A stretch of 64,000 nt of DNA from Lepeophtheirus salmonis (GCF_016086655.4 NC_052136.2:1054001-1118000), one strand, 5' to 3'. Counted from the first letter of the stretch, positions 46,495 through 58,847 are shown. A program made the numbers and translations. Notes: generated by a model not told the origin, from the letters alone.

Positions 46495-47303
46495 TAGGAA
46501 TGTACCGATACCATTTTTCAGCCAATTCCGTTTCTGAGCCCGTCTTTATGGACAATTCCGATTCCTTATTATGTATAAAGGAATTTCATAATCAAATAAC
46601 AAAAAAAAAAAAAAAATTTTTTTTAATGCTTCACTTTTTATTAATAACGGAAAGGAAAAAAGAAATCCATAAATTTATCAATCATAATTAGTTGTTAATA
46701 AATTTAAATTTATAAAAGATAATTACTCTCTACGACACTAGCAAAATGGTATTTTCTATTATTGTACTGGTTCGGCCCGCATGAAATGAAATGTTCTTCA
46801 ACTGTCTCTAGTTTTTAACTGAGTTTATTATGCATGCCCAAGGAATTGAAATATGTAGAAACCAGTGCTCCAGTCCGGACTCGTATGTTTTTAATGGACT
46901 CGGGACTAATACTTGACTTAGAAAATATAAACTCGACCTTAGTCTACAATATTAAGTGAAACAATATTGTTCAACAAACATACAAAAAGAAATATTTAAT
47001 GAAAAAGTTACTTAATGGTTTCAGAGTAAACCAGTCAACCCAACTGTTACGGACTTCTTGAACGATATGGTTATTCATAAATTGTTACTTTCATGTAAAT
47101 TTCGTATACAACCCATATATAGTTCCCCCTCTTTCTTTTTTTGAATTTGTCGGAACGAAGTCGTCTAGTCTAACTAATTTTGCCTCCAAAAATGACTAAA
47201 AATAAGTAATATCATCCATATAAATGCAAAGGTTATGGTGGAATAGACAGTATAAGGTCGATAACGATACATAAAAAAAAGCCAATTCCAATGTACACCC
47301 CTG
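46495..47303. mobile_element. Non-autonomous hAT element (809 bp)
   Basis: The left end TAGGAATGTACCGATACC and right end (reverse complement CAGGGGTGTACATTGGAATT) are typical hAT termini. Flanking 8-mers are ATTAAGAT (46487-46494) and ATTAATAT (47304-47311), 7 of 8 matching. Each end is followed by a copy of GCCAATTCC, one per side. No transposase inside. Confidence 0.75.
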
Positions 47304-47529
47304 ATTAATATCAATCTTGGAAATTGAGCCTAAAAATTTTTCATCAAATTTTGCATTTATAAAAAACAACATTCTGTCAAAATTGTCAAAAAATCAAATG
47401 GCACTGCCCCTCAATCCAATTATAATTATTATATTGCCATCCCATATAAATTTTGAAAAATTTATTTGCTTAAAAACAGGTCTTTGGGCAAATTATGTAA
47501 CAGAGCAAAAATATAATACCTATTTGAAG

Positions 47530-47870
47530 TGTAAAAAAAAAAAAAAATTGTGAATAGTTGTGGAGTTTTGAAAAAAAAATCAAAAAAATTTAATTTTTGT
47601 GAATAACTATGGATTTTTGAGATTTTTTTCAGAAATTTTATATGCTTAATTGGATTTGGTGTTACTTGGTATTTTTTTTTAAAAAAATTCCAAAAAGTTT
47701 AATATATGAAATTTAATTTTGACAAAAAATTTAATTTTCTGTGAATAGCTATAGATTTTGGGGAAAAAATTCCGAAAAATTGGATATTCGAAATTTTTTT
47801 CCAAAAAATTTTCCTCATGACGTACCTATTATAAAATTTGACCCCCTTCCCCCCACCCCCACACACAATT
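47530..47870. repeat. GC-capped AT-rich element, copy H
   Basis: AT-rich units with GTGAATAACTATGGATTTTT and GTGAATAGCTATAGATTTTG run into a C-rich tract (CCCCCTTCCCCCCACCCCC) near 47842-47860. Caps are not preserved. Confidence 0.55.
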
Positions 47871-48087
47871 GCAAATAAATTCCACCGCCAGTGGATGATA
47901 ATCGTGGTTACACTTATACATATATGTTTTCTCGTCGAGAATGAAAGATTCATCTTATATCATCAATGGAAAATAAAAATAATTCTTCAAATTGCCAAAC
48001 TTAAGTCCATAAAACCCTAATGTAATGTCCACCCTCTGGCATATTATAGTTGAAAGCGCCTTAGACAAAAAATTATTCCAGACTTCT

Positions 48088-48510
48088 CATCCATATTGAG
48101 ATTCGCTTCCAGCTGCCATCATGACAGCGTGGTAAGCCGTGAACACGACCTTCATCGTCAAGAGCTGCCAATATATTCAGCTGTGTGTTGAGTATTGCCT
48201 GTGAAAGAAGACATATAAAATGAAAATATCGCTAAATATAGTATCCATAAAGCCTAAAGGAATCAACCTTATGCAGCAATAACATGCCGGACTTCAGGCC
48301 TACCCCCATACGGCCCTTCTCTAGCCTTGACCTAAACTCCGTATCTCTCATCTAAATTTAGATTCGCTCCAACCCGTCTTCATGACAGCTTGGTTCGCCA
48401 TAGACACGGCTTTCATCGTCAGGAGCTGTCAATCTGTATGCCTGCCTATCAAGGCTGTTATTGCTTGCGAAGAAAGACATATTGAATAAAAATATTGTAT
48501 TTAAGCCTAT
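48088..48510. repeat. Diverged tandem duplication with shared GC-richer core
   Basis: Copy 1 (48088-48240) and copy 2 (48348-48510) share, in order, AGATTCGCT, TCATGACAGC, ACGGC/ACGACC, TTTCATCGTCA and GAAGAAAGACATAT. On the minus strand both keep a frame reading QLLTMK-V, then AVM, then SES followed within a few codons by a stop. This might be an old duplicated terminal exon. No family recognised. Confidence 0.5.
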
Positions 48511-49283
48511 TTTAAATTAGTTTTGAGTCATCTTTTCTAGATTCCATAAAAATCAGGTTTTTCATAATTTAGTCAGCTTTTACAAATTTGTCCTAATTTG
48601 TAGAGGTAGTTTTGAAATATTGGATATTTTGGAAAGACCAATAACAAAGACGGAATAAAACATATTTTAAGGACAGATACAACCCTATATAAATTTTGTA
48701 ACTCTTTGAATATAAATAATAAATGTATTGTCCTAATTTGAGCATTGTTTTGATATAAAGAGCCTCTTTGTTGGAAGGAGGAGTGATACTAATTCTTAGG
48801 TAATGTGTATAATCTGATTTCATTTATTTGACACCCACCTTCATTTCTACGTATTAACACCTCTATTTATGTAGGTTGTCCCAAAAAATATTAAAATATC
48901 ATTTCAGTTCTACGAAGAGCAATTTTCTCTAGAACAAACCATGACGAATGTGGAGAACCATTTACTTAACTTTACTTTCAATTACAGTTTTTTAACTTAT
49001 TTGACCTTTACTAATTAGGTGTGACGTGCCACGATCAAGACTCATCCATTGTTACTCGAGTTTTATGAAGTAAGCAAAAAAAAGTTGAATATACTAAACA
49101 CTCAACTCGTGTACCTTAAAAAGGCGAGTATTTACTCGTAGCTTGTCCAAACATAGGATACTACTACCTTTTTCTTCGGTCACATTATGATGTATAAATC
49201 TTCCTGGACTGACTTCCTTACACTGTCAAATTTAGATACTAGCTTTTCCCTTAGACAACACTTTGTAAAAGTATCTTGATTAT
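48511..49283. other. Unassigned intergenic DNA
   Basis: A minus open frame at 48593-48823 is AT-driven and has no domain. Nothing else seen. Confidence 0.35.
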
Positions 49284-49610
49284 TAGTGATGAAAATCGTG
49301 TATTTTTGCTCTCGTTAAAAAACAAACAAATTGAAAATCAATATGGCAACCCTCCCAATTTGAAGAATGTTTTTGAGGAGAGTAGCTCAGCTGTCATGAC
49401 GTTTCATTAGATCAGCTACAATCAGCTGTGACAAGGGAGGAAAGGGAAATTAAGAAGAGCATAGGCAAGAATTACTCATCACGGCGGTACTTCGCTGACA
49501 CAAAATACCCTCTGTATTTTGTTATCCTCTGTCGATTCCCTCTTCTCCCTTGATACGTCATAGCTTTATCATAATTTATTATTATTTTTAAAATACACAA
49601 AGTAATAAGT
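49284..49610 (+). repeat. R1 dispersed repeat, fullest copy
   Basis: Starts TAGTGATGAAAATCGTGTAT. It contains CAATATGGCAACCCTCCCAA, GAGTAGCTCAGCTGTCATGA, CGTTTCATTAGATCAGCTAC and AATCAGCTGTGACAAGGGAG. The 3' half has AAGAATTACTCATCACGGCG, AAAATACCCTCTGTATTTTG and TACGTCATAGCTTTATCATA. It has no coding capacity. The TAGTGATG start resembles hAT-type ends, but the far terminus is not defined. Confidence 0.7.
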
Positions 49611-49914
49611 TATTCTATAGTTATGCTCCGTTTCCAAAAAAACAGGAATACAATTTCTTGTTGACCCCACGTCGTTTAGATAATATATATATTGGTCATT
49701 TTATTATTTCTATGAATAAATTTTGGCTATCGTAGACAATTACTAATGTATAACTTAACTTATAATAAAATTTTACTAACCAATATTATAATACAGTAGA
49801 CTAGGTAGATTTTAACAATAGGTAATTCATTTTAAAAATGATGAAGAAATAATATGACGGTGAAAGACTGGGAGTAGAGTTAGTGTTTGGCTAACTACCA
49901 GATGAATTTGGGCC

Positions 49915-50377
49915 TTTTTTTTTTTTTTTTTTTTTTTTTTATTTCGAAATATAATTTTGGTTCTCAAAAACTGTAATATTTGATTTTTTTTTCTTTCTAA
50001 AATACTTAATTTTTTATAAACATCGTTGGATTTTTGAAATTTTTCTCCAAAAAATTCAATATTAAAAATTTAATTATTGAATATTGTTAAAAAAAAAAAT
50101 TTTTTTTTTTGTAACTAGCTGTGGATTTTTGATTTTTTTTGTCAAAAAGCTTAACTTTTTGAGAATACCTATGAATTTTTGAATTATTTTTCGAATAAAA
50201 TTAAAATTTAAGTTTTTGAAATTTTTTCGATAAAATTTAATTATCAATATTTTTGAGAATAACTATGGATTTTTGAATTTTTTTGGAAAAAAATTAAAAT
50301 TCAAGTTTTAAATTTAAAAAAAATAATAATAATTCCCCCTCCCCCTCCCCCGGAAATATATTCATCTGGACGCCCCT
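49915..50377. repeat. GC-capped AT-rich element, copy I
   Basis: Begins in a 26-T run (49915-49940). Units with AGCTGTGGATTTTTGATTTT and GAATAACTATGGATTTTTG follow, then CCCCCTCCCCCTCCCCC. The clean right cap is CTGGACGCCCCTG. Confidence 0.65.
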
Positions 50378-50895
50378 GTAAAGTGAGAGATTTTTTTTTT
50401 GAAAGACCATATTGGGGCTACTGTAAATCTTTCAAATCAAATAAACGTTCTAAACTGTATCTACAATTCTTGAATATTTAAACTAATTCCGCAAATTTGA
50501 AAATTAGGCTTATAATTGACTCAAATACGTCTGTGATATATTGGGCTCTACGTATTTAGGAAGTAAAAAATTAAAGAGTTTTTTTTTATTTTTGTTGAAA
50601 ATTGTCTTTATGTTGACGTTCCACATTTTTACTTATTATATCTGGGACACCCTAATGTACATTGAAATAGATGGACTTCATTCAATTCTATTAGATTTAA
50701 AAGTTTAAGGCCCACATTTTCTGTAAGGATGAATGTATGTAAATTACATATCTCCTCTAATTAACATTCATTTGTTTTTATTGGGTGCAGAGTTGAAATT
50801 TGGACACTTATAAAAGACATAAATAACAGAGATACTTAGAAGGAATCGCTGCTCTACTTTGCACAGAACACACACCAATAGAGATCCCAAAATTT
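50378..50895. other. Unassigned intergenic DNA
   Basis: No gene or repeat recognised. Confidence 0.35.
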
Positions 50896-51150
50896 ACTCA
50901 GGGGCTTCTTCAGGATTATATTTTGGGAGGGGCTTGGTTTTTTTAATTTTTTTTTTTTTAAAAAAAAAAATTTAAAAATTTATATCAATTCAGAAATATT
51001 AAATATTTTGGAAAATATTCCAAACATTCTATTGTTTTTTGTAACAAAAATTCAAAAATTAAATTTCAAATATTAAACATTTTTTTACAAATTTATAGCT
51101 ATACACAAAAAAATTAATTTTTTCAAAAAAAAATTAAAAAATTAATTAAA
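50896..51150. repeat. GC-capped AT-rich element, copy J
   Basis: The left cap is CTCAGGGGCTTCTTCAGG, then GGGAGGGGCTTGG and AT-rich units. The right side runs out without a cap. Confidence 0.55.
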
Positions 51151-51711
51151 ATAATGTCTACTACATGTTGTTCTCAAAAGTTTAGATTAGGCCACTCGGA
51201 CAATCCAAAGGAAGACAGTGTTTTTGTCAAAGGCTACAAAAATGAAGCTCTCATTCATAGTTGAATCAAGGCTATACCAAGATATTATTTAATTATATTA
51301 CTTCTTAGAGATTACTATTTACTTTGAACAATGTAGCTAATATTTTAGTCACAAAGACTATAAATTTGAACAAAAAGATTCTCTTTCGCGATATTTTAAA
51401 GAAAGATGGAGTTCCGTCTATATTTGAGGGTGTTCCAGCAATCCTACTCAAAGAAAAAAAAATCAAGTTCTGAGAACTACTGCTTCATATTTGGCTACTA
51501 AGTAAAAAAATTATTAATTTGAAGCTAATAAAAACATTTAAACGTATTTTTGGGTGGTTAATATTTTTCCCTATAATCTTAACTGATTTCAAAATGAAAA
51601 GAATCGTCAACTAAAAGCATAAGTAACTTCTCCCGCTTCTCTTCTACCTTCATTCTTTGTTTCTATTCAGTCCTACAACGGGGCCCCAAAAGGTGAAAGC
51701 TACCAACGTAC
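51151..51711. other. Unassigned intergenic DNA
   Basis: GGGGCCCC at 51680 also occurs as GGGCCCCGTTAG at 34942. No coding. Confidence 0.3.
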
Positions 51712-51908
51712 CGTGTGGCTACCATACTCACTAGATGCCAAACGTTCAACTTTTCTTTCTGTACGCATGTCGAGGCCAGGGCCTCTCGAACAAATGCACT
51801 CCATTCTTCCGTTGATAACCATTAAAACTCCGTGTTCTTCTTTTAAATTATTACCACCTTTCAGAGCTTCCAGCTCTGCATCAAGGCCATTATCTATGTC
51901 GATATGGG
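51712..51908 (-). CDS. Possible internal exon, unrecognised
   Basis: The minus strand is open with balanced codons: HIDIDNGLDAELEALKGGNN, then EEHGVLMVINGRMECICSRG and MRTERKVERLASSEYG. A good acceptor (CTTTCAATATAG|CC) and a good donor (ACACG|GTACGT) frame a 197-nt exon. No partner exon was found in the window, and no family is recognised. It lies inside the proposed plus-strand intron 34144-54897. A retrocopy or transposon fragment is the alternative. Confidence 0.4.
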
Positions 51909-53500
51909 CTATATTGAAAGAAATGGCGACACATTTATTGAAAGTTTATTTAATGTAACTCCCTTAGTTGATGAAATTAAACTTCACACTCCAAATGTCT
52001 AGTTTTTAATTACGCACCCAGTATTGTGGTAGTCTGATAGAGTTTTGATAATTTTTTTCGTATATCCTTATTTGATGTGTAGTATGATTATACTTGATAA
52101 TACTCTATAGTGTACGCTGCTAGACAATATATGATAATCTTAAAAGAGTCTATTAAAGGCTTTTTATAACCTCTAACAAAATGAACAAATAATACTTTAC
52201 ATAATTATATATTCGTTTATAAAACCATTTAAAACATCTTATTTTAATAGATAGTTTACTTCCGATACTTAATCTTTAAATAAAATTGATTGTACAGTGT
52301 TTAGCTACTTATCCAAACCTTTATAAATCAGAAAAGTTTTAGTTTTGTTTCATAATAATAATACAAATTTTCTTTATTTGAATTATAAATTGTCCATACA
52401 CTGAATATACCGAATTTTGCTATTTTAATGACTGCTGATTTTTTTTTTCTTTTATTAATTTGTGATTGCAAATTTTTAGAAGAATCACACTATGCAACAA
52501 AATAAAAGTCTTGGAGTGCCCAAAGTCTGAAACCCACATTTATTATTGTTATTTCATATTTGTACAGGTTTGGTTTTTAAAGCCTTTTTAAAAAAATTAA
52601 GTTTTTAGGGTATAACTACGATCCAATCCCATATATCAACATGAAAGAACTATATAGATCAAAATCAAAGTAAATGATAAATTGATACAAACATTTAAAA
52701 TTTGAAAAATGAATGATTTATTATTTTATCTAAATTACAATATTAAAAAAATTATATAAACACCAGAAAGTCGAGTAAAATGAAGGACCTTACTTAGAAG
52801 CTAATATATATATATATTTTTTTCTTCAAGTGCTTTATATCCTAGCTAAAGTTATAGAATAAACCTTATATTTCAATTTAAAAAAGGTCGATTTTGATTT
52901 ATTTTTGGTCAATTTAGTTTTTAATATTAACTAAGAAATTTAAATATAATGAGCTAGTTAGGTTGCGTGAATATATATTACAATAATGTTCACAGAAAAT
53001 AATTGAATTATTTATTATAATTTATACTAAAATAATTAATAATTTAGATGTGAGGGGATTCAAACAAGTTTATAGATGCTTCACATTCAAAATAAATTAT
53101 TAATTGAAAGTTATAAGGGATTTATTTTTAATTAATGTAAAAAATCGCCAAAACTCAAAATACTTCTAAGCATAATGCCTCTCACAAACAAACTAAACAT
53201 ATTATAAATGCTCGGGATTTACAACTCTATGACTGACTATTATTGTATCTAAGTAGGAAAACAAAATGAAAACTTATGATCTTGGTGTGTTTAAATTTGA
53301 TCAAATATATGTACTCTCTATGAGTTTTTAAAAAAACTAATAGTCACAGATGTTAATATACTACTATGTTATATGTAGATTACGGACATTGGTTTATGTA
53401 CAAATTTTATGATCAAGGTAAGGCCATAATAGACTTTGAGCTTTTTTATGACATTACATTCTATATGTTATGTGCCAATACTATGTGATATGCGAGTATA
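51909..53500. other. Unassigned AT-rich DNA
   Basis: 1.6 kb with no coding, repeat or RNA signal that I can support. Confidence 0.4.
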
Positions 53501-53503
53501 CAA

Positions 53504-53850
53504 CAGGGTGCTCTATTAAAATCTGAACACTTTGAATTTTAAACTTCAACAAAATATAGTTTATTACTTAACAATAGAATTTAAAAAATTCATACTATAA
53601 ATAGACGTGTCTCAGCTCTCTTAATTATTAATGTAACCGCCCTTAGTGGAAAGGATGGGTTCCAGGCGTCGGCAGTGGAAGGCTTAACACTCGCTGTGGA
53701 TGTAGTCTTTTGTCATGGTGTCTCAGAGCTGGTTGACAGTGGATTTGAGGGCTTCGGTGTTTGGATATGACAGACACTACAGGCCTTCCCCTTGTCATAC
53801 ACCTAATATGTGATTGGCATCAGGGCCCTTGTGGGGCTTCAAAAGACTCA
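53504..53850 (-). pseudogene. Tc1-like family T, truncated copy
   Basis: Terminus CAGGGTGCTCTATTAAAATC, then the family 3' untranslated part. C-terminal codons (LPTPGTHPF in a shifted frame; the normal end is a YIND-type C-terminus) run to about 53850. No other terminus. Confidence 0.65.
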
Positions 53851-54897
53851 TTCACAATTTTGGATTGAAAATCTCCAACCTGTAAATACTACCAAGATAG
53901 AATTAAAATTCTGGAGCCACTCAACTTAAAGTATGACTCTCAAAAACGAAGTCAAACTGACTATTACGTATTTTTTAGGAATCCAAGATATTAGTGTATA
54001 CGTAAATTAATCTAAAGGTGTTCATAGATTAATTAATTATTTCCTGGACGGCACTTTAAATGAAATATGTGTTCATATTATATAAATATTCAAATGAAAA
54101 GGAATTAATTAATTATTTATACAATAATAAAAGAATTATCTGATTATAAAGACTCCTTAATGTGATTAATAAGAAATTTGATCTTACGTAAGTACGTGTA
54201 TTAAATGTACTTAATTGTTATTCTTCCTGATTTTATATTCATGCCTTGTACAGGCTGTAAGTAGAGAGATAAAGTTCATAGAGTGATGATGTGAAGAAGT
54301 TGTTGACGCTGTCAAAAAAGAAGAAATAGTTGATCAAAATATTCGAGTTAGGTATAATAAAAACTGTTGACAAATTAAGGGGATTCCAAAAAAAAATATC
54401 GATGCGATTCTAGTAAATATGTGGAATAAAAATGTCACACTCAAAAAATTGTTGGTCAATGTTTTACTTGATCGAAAAGGCTATAAAACATATTATTAAA
54501 AAATAATAATGTGTGTTTGAGTCAATGTCGGTGACATTCAAAATACTTGAGTAGGAGTCTGTCATTTTATGTAGCAACTCCGAAGCCCAGCTTGCGACAA
54601 CCTTTTTTTCTTCTTCATTACAAACTACTCAACTCTAGTAATAACTCATAGCTCAGATGTATCCATTCATTCATTTTTTTCTCCATTAGTTACTTTTTGT
54701 GTGATTGGATCATTTAAAATATCAGAGCAAATATCGAATACAGACCATACAGATACTGGATTTTGTTCCTGATCTATCGTTTTTCCATTTTGATTCAATA
54801 GATGAGCAAAAAAATTTCTTTATGTGTTCTACATATATTAATTACATTGCCTATATAGATTTTCGAATTTTTTTAAATAAATTTTATTCCTTTCTAG
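53851..54897. other. Unassigned DNA before the exon at 54898
   Basis: No coding. The last 17 bases before 54898 (TTTATTCCTTTCTAG-type) are a good pyrimidine-rich acceptor. Confidence 0.4.
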
Positions 54898-55094
54898 TTT
54901 CAGAGAATGAAACAACGCCTCCATTGATCATTGTAGAAAAGGAATTAACGCCCAAAACAAAGAAAAAGAAACCACCACTCATGCCAAAACCAACACTTCA
55001 TAAGCTTGGAGCCATTCGAAAAACTTTAGTCAGTAGTGGATTCAATGGAAGCAACAGTGCTACTCCTAAGCCATATATGGAAACGGATATTTAG
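54898..55094 (+). CDS. Last coding exon of a small protein, unrecognised
   Basis: Acceptor TTCCTTTCTAG at 54887-54897. The exon reads SENETTPPLIIVEKELTPK, a Lys/Pro-rich stretch (TKKKKPPLMPKPTLHKLGA), then IRKTLVSSGFNGSNSATPKP and a stop at 55094. An in-frame ATG upstream at 54705 would add an AT-driven sequence and is less likely. The exon needs two bases to complete a codon, which matches the single base left by the exon at 33984-34143. Together they would give a ~118-residue protein with an acidic N-terminus and a basic C-terminus. Function unknown. Confidence 0.5.
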
Positions 55095-55306
55095 TTTTAT
55101 GAATGAGATACGAGTAATGCAAACATGTATTAGAGACCTTAGAGCTTAATACCCGGTTCAGGTAAAGTCACCAGCTACATTTTCGACGAATGGATATTTT
55201 TCTGCAGAAAAAATTTGCTCAATTTTTCTTCTATCATAGTATTATCTTAATAAAATCTCATTTGAGTCAAGAAGTATAAGGATCAAGCGGTAAAGAACAT
55301 TGCAGG

Positions 55307-55755
55307 GGCGTCTGCAGGGTATAGACTGGATAGGGCTGTAACCCCCCTCCCCAATTAAGGAATTTTTGCTTTTTACTATACATTTTTTTCGTCATTCGGG
55401 GAAATTATGGACAGAGTAAAAAATTTAATTAATGAATTTTTTCCAAAAAAATTAATTTTTGTAAATAGCTGTAGATATTTGTTTGTTTTTTTTTACAAAA
55501 GTTTCATATTTAAAATTCCGTTCCCATGAATTTTTTCCAAAAATTTAATTTTATATGAATACCAAGAAATTTAGGAATTTTTTTCCAATGAATTTAACGT
55601 TTCAAATTTCATTTTGATTTCTTTAAAATTAGAATTTTAATTTTCGAAATTTTTTCACCAGAAATTTAATTTTTTTTGCGAATAAATATGGATTTTGAAA
55701 AAATTTTGACAAAAAATTTAATTTGTTGTGAATAACCATGGATTCTTTAAAAACT
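55307..55755. repeat. GC-capped AT-rich element, copy K
   Basis: The left cap CAGGGGCGTCTGCAGGG is well preserved. It is followed by CTGTAACCCCCCTCCCCAAT, TAAGGAATTTTTGCTTTTTA and AT-rich units with GTAAATAGCTGTAGATATTT and GAATAACCATGGATTC. The right cap is missing. Confidence 0.7.
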
Positions 55756-56885
55756 ATCGACACAAGTTTAAGAATGAATTATTTCTAGAATCTGATAATT
55801 AATTGTAAAACCTACCAATAAATGCATAACTAGACATAATTTTATATGATCAGATTTAGGACTTCAATTTCTGCAATTAAATTTCAATTACTTTCAAAAG
55901 ACGATCTTTAGACTATCACAACAATAAATGTAAAGTTCAACATGACATCATGAGGAAATGACAAAAATTTTAAGCACCATATTTTTTTTTTTCTAGAAAA
56001 AATATATAATGGATTTTGTTTAAATCTAAAAAGATTATATATTTTTTCCAATTTATATGAGATCTGCAGGATATAGTTCATAGCCGATGCTCATGGCTGA
56101 AAGTACTTTGTACCACATTTACATAAAAATATACAATGTATTTTGTTGTCTGCTCTTCATTTTTTCTTATCAGTGTTTTGAAGCTTGATTGGACAAGGTT
56201 GCATGATAAAATCTAAGTAATGATATGTCAAACTTATAATATAAAAGAATATATTCGGCAAATTTTCCATGCGGCAAAATATCCTTTCATCAAATTTTCA
56301 CTGAAATCCTTATTGTTTAAATATATTAATTTTAAATTATTCATAGATAAATGACATCCACATCACTGGGCATCATACGTATATTCAATCTCCTTCAGAA
56401 GTCTTAGCCAATGGACAATCACCTTTAAACATATTTGATGTATAGGACCTTGTCTAAAGAGTCAAATAAGACTACAAATCATGTTTCTCATATCCAAGCT
56501 ATTTTTCAAATCATAAACATTAATATACCACATTTCAAAACTCTATATTTTTTGTAATCTTGGCAACTTTATCTTTTTTTGAATCCTAACTTTTGTGGAA
56601 TTAGTTATAATAATGTACAAAATGTCAAAAATACATAAAGCGTTTCCTAATGACGTCACCAATCAACAGGCAGGACCGCTAAACCATAATATGTGTACTA
56701 AACTTGATAGTTCTTCAAAGCAATAAACCAAATGACGTAACGTTGCCTGTTAGGTTGAGAAGATTCCTCCATCCCCCGCAAGATACGCTTTTTATGACAA
56801 TAGTAATTACTTTAACATTTTCCCTTGTGACATATTAAACTATTCTTCCCTTCACTATTAAATTCACATTGTGAATAGTAAAAAT
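55756..56885. other. Unassigned intergenic DNA
   Basis: No gene recognised. TGACGTCA-containing fragments at 56650 and near 36277 are alike (AATGACGTCAC, then CAGGACCG), suggesting another low-copy repeat. Confidence 0.3.
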
Positions 56886-56887
56886 TA

Positions 56888-57612
56888 AAAGAGTCCCCCC
56901 GTTGAAAAAGCTGTTAAAAAAATTAAATTTATTGGAAAAAATAATCAAAAATCCATAGTTATTCATAAAAAAAAAAAAAAATTGGGAAAAAAATTTGAAA
57001 AATTTTATTTTCTGGTAAAAAATTCAAGTATGAAATTTTTTACTGTAAAGTTTCAAAAATCTATAGATCTTCACAGAAAATAAATTTTATAGGAAAAAAA
57101 AGTTTCAAAAATATACATTTATTTCCAAAAAAAAAAAAAAAAAATAATCAAAAATGTAGAAAAAATAATCAAAATTCCATAGTTATTTACAAAAAAAATG
57201 TAGAAAAAATAATCAAAAATCCATAGTTATTTACAAAAAAAAATTTAAGAAAGAAAATTTGAAAAATTGAATCTTATGGGAAAAAAATTTCAAAAATTTA
57301 ATTTCTTACATAAAATTTTTGATATAAAATTTCAAAAATCTATAGATATTCACAGGAAATATAATTTTTTGAAATAAAAATTACAGCTATTTACACAAAA
57401 ATTAAATTTTTTCGACAAAAAATTTCATAAATCCACAGCTTTTCACATAAAATATTTATTTTTTGGAAAAATAAAAAAATCTTTCAAAAAAAAAATTACC
57501 CCTATTCTCCTGTTAATTTTTTTTTTATTCTGACCAAAAAAAATCTAAGAAAAAACAAATATTCCTAAATTTTGGGGGATTACAGCCCACCCCCGGCGGA
57601 CGCTCCAGACCC
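56888..57612. repeat. GC-capped AT-rich element, copy L (longest)
   Basis: About 720 bp of units in the sense AATCCATAGTTATTTACA, including one near-exact local duplication (AAAATGTAGAAAAAATAATC at 57151 and 57197). It ends with TTACAGCCCACCCCCGGCGG and the right cap GCGGACGCTCCAG. Confidence 0.65.
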
Positions 57613-58190
57613 ATTTGATGTGTCATCAATCATTGCCCCGTTATTCAACTCCACGCTTTTTTTAAGTTGACCTCCTCTTCCCTAACGAGGATAAATGTAA
57701 TTTTATACGGGATCCTCCTTCCCCCTATGTGGCAGGTGGATTGTGAATGCTCCCTAATGCATTTTTTGCAAGTATTTTATAGTTTATGTTAATATGTATA
57801 GTGTATATCTAGGCGTGTCTCTCACTTCCATAAAGATTTTTTTTTACTACTGCGATTATCATAATATATTATTATTTACCTCCATAGTTTATATATTCGA
57901 GATATTATATTATATTTATATATTGTGGAGTCGTTTCTACAAACCTTGTTTGAATTGTATTATCACTTTTTTGCATCTTTCCCGCATCGTTATTGTTTTC
58001 TATTAATTAATTATACTTTATAGAGATGATTGTTATTAATATTATAATAATTCATTATCATTACGTATTTATGTTAATGTGCCAAAAATACACACAACGC
58101 TGAATGAATTGAATAACGTCGTTCTTTCTTTTATGTAAAACCTTTGCTTCCTCATCACAAGGTCCCTGCTCAAGTTTCCTAATTAAGGCG
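57613..58190. other. Unassigned intergenic DNA
   Basis: A plus open frame at 57794-58006 is hydrophobic and AT-driven. I do not support a gene. Confidence 0.35.
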
Positions 58191-58192
58191 AC

Positions 58193-58400
58193 AGGGTAGT
58201 CTATTGAAATCTGAACACATACTATTTTAATAATTAATGAAGGTTGAGTGATTGAAATTAATTCATATTCCGATACATTCACGCATAAAAATCAAAACAA
58301 ACATAAGCTATCTATCTTAAGTACAAGTCGAGAAAAGGACACTTGAACGCGATGGACGAACTTCCATTCGCTTACTCCTAGCAGTTGGGCTGTTTTTGCA
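58193..58400 (+). mobile_element. Tc1-like family T, 5' end fragment
   Basis: The terminus CAGGGTAGTCTATTGAAATC is followed by the 5' untranslated sequence shared with 12786-13531. The start of the coding region (MDELPFAYS, then a stop, then QLG) comes next and ends near 58400. It is oriented opposite to most other copies. Confidence 0.65.
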
Positions 58401-58497
58401 ATATTTAATTTCAACGGCAATTGCACACTCATCCCTAATCCAACGCATGATAACAGCTGACTATATTTTCAAGAATGCTTTAGAATTTTGTCAGGAT

Positions 58498-58715
58498 AGG
58501 GGCGTCTGCAGGGGTGGATTGAAGGGGTTTTTGATTTTTTTTCTAAAGATTTAATCTTTTAGGAATACCTATAAATTTTTGTAATTTTTTGCGAAAAAAT
58601 TACAAAAATTTGATTTTTTTTTTTTCAAAAATGTAATTTTTTTATAATAACTATATATTTCTGATTTTTTTCCCCTCAAAAAACAACAACATATATAATC
58701 CTCCAGACGCCCTGC
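58498..58715. repeat. GC-capped AT-rich element, copy M, both ends
   Basis: Left cap AGGGGCGTCTGCAGGGG; right cap CCTCCAGACGCCCTG. Only about 200 bp lie between, with two AT-rich units. The flanks TCAGGA and TCTGGA could be a diverged target duplication. Confidence 0.7.
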
Positions 58716-58847
58716 TCTGGAAAGAAACCAGGCTCATCCCCCTTCTAATTATACTGCCACGCATAATAAAAAAGGAAGTTATGTTGCTTCATGTACAAGC
58801 CCCACGGAAAGTTCTGTTAAATGTTTCTTAAACTACTAATCATATAA

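Noticed and set aside
57794..58006. 70-codon hydrophobic plus-strand open frame
   Set aside because: Tyr/Ile/Phe-rich composition is expected from random AT-rich DNA.
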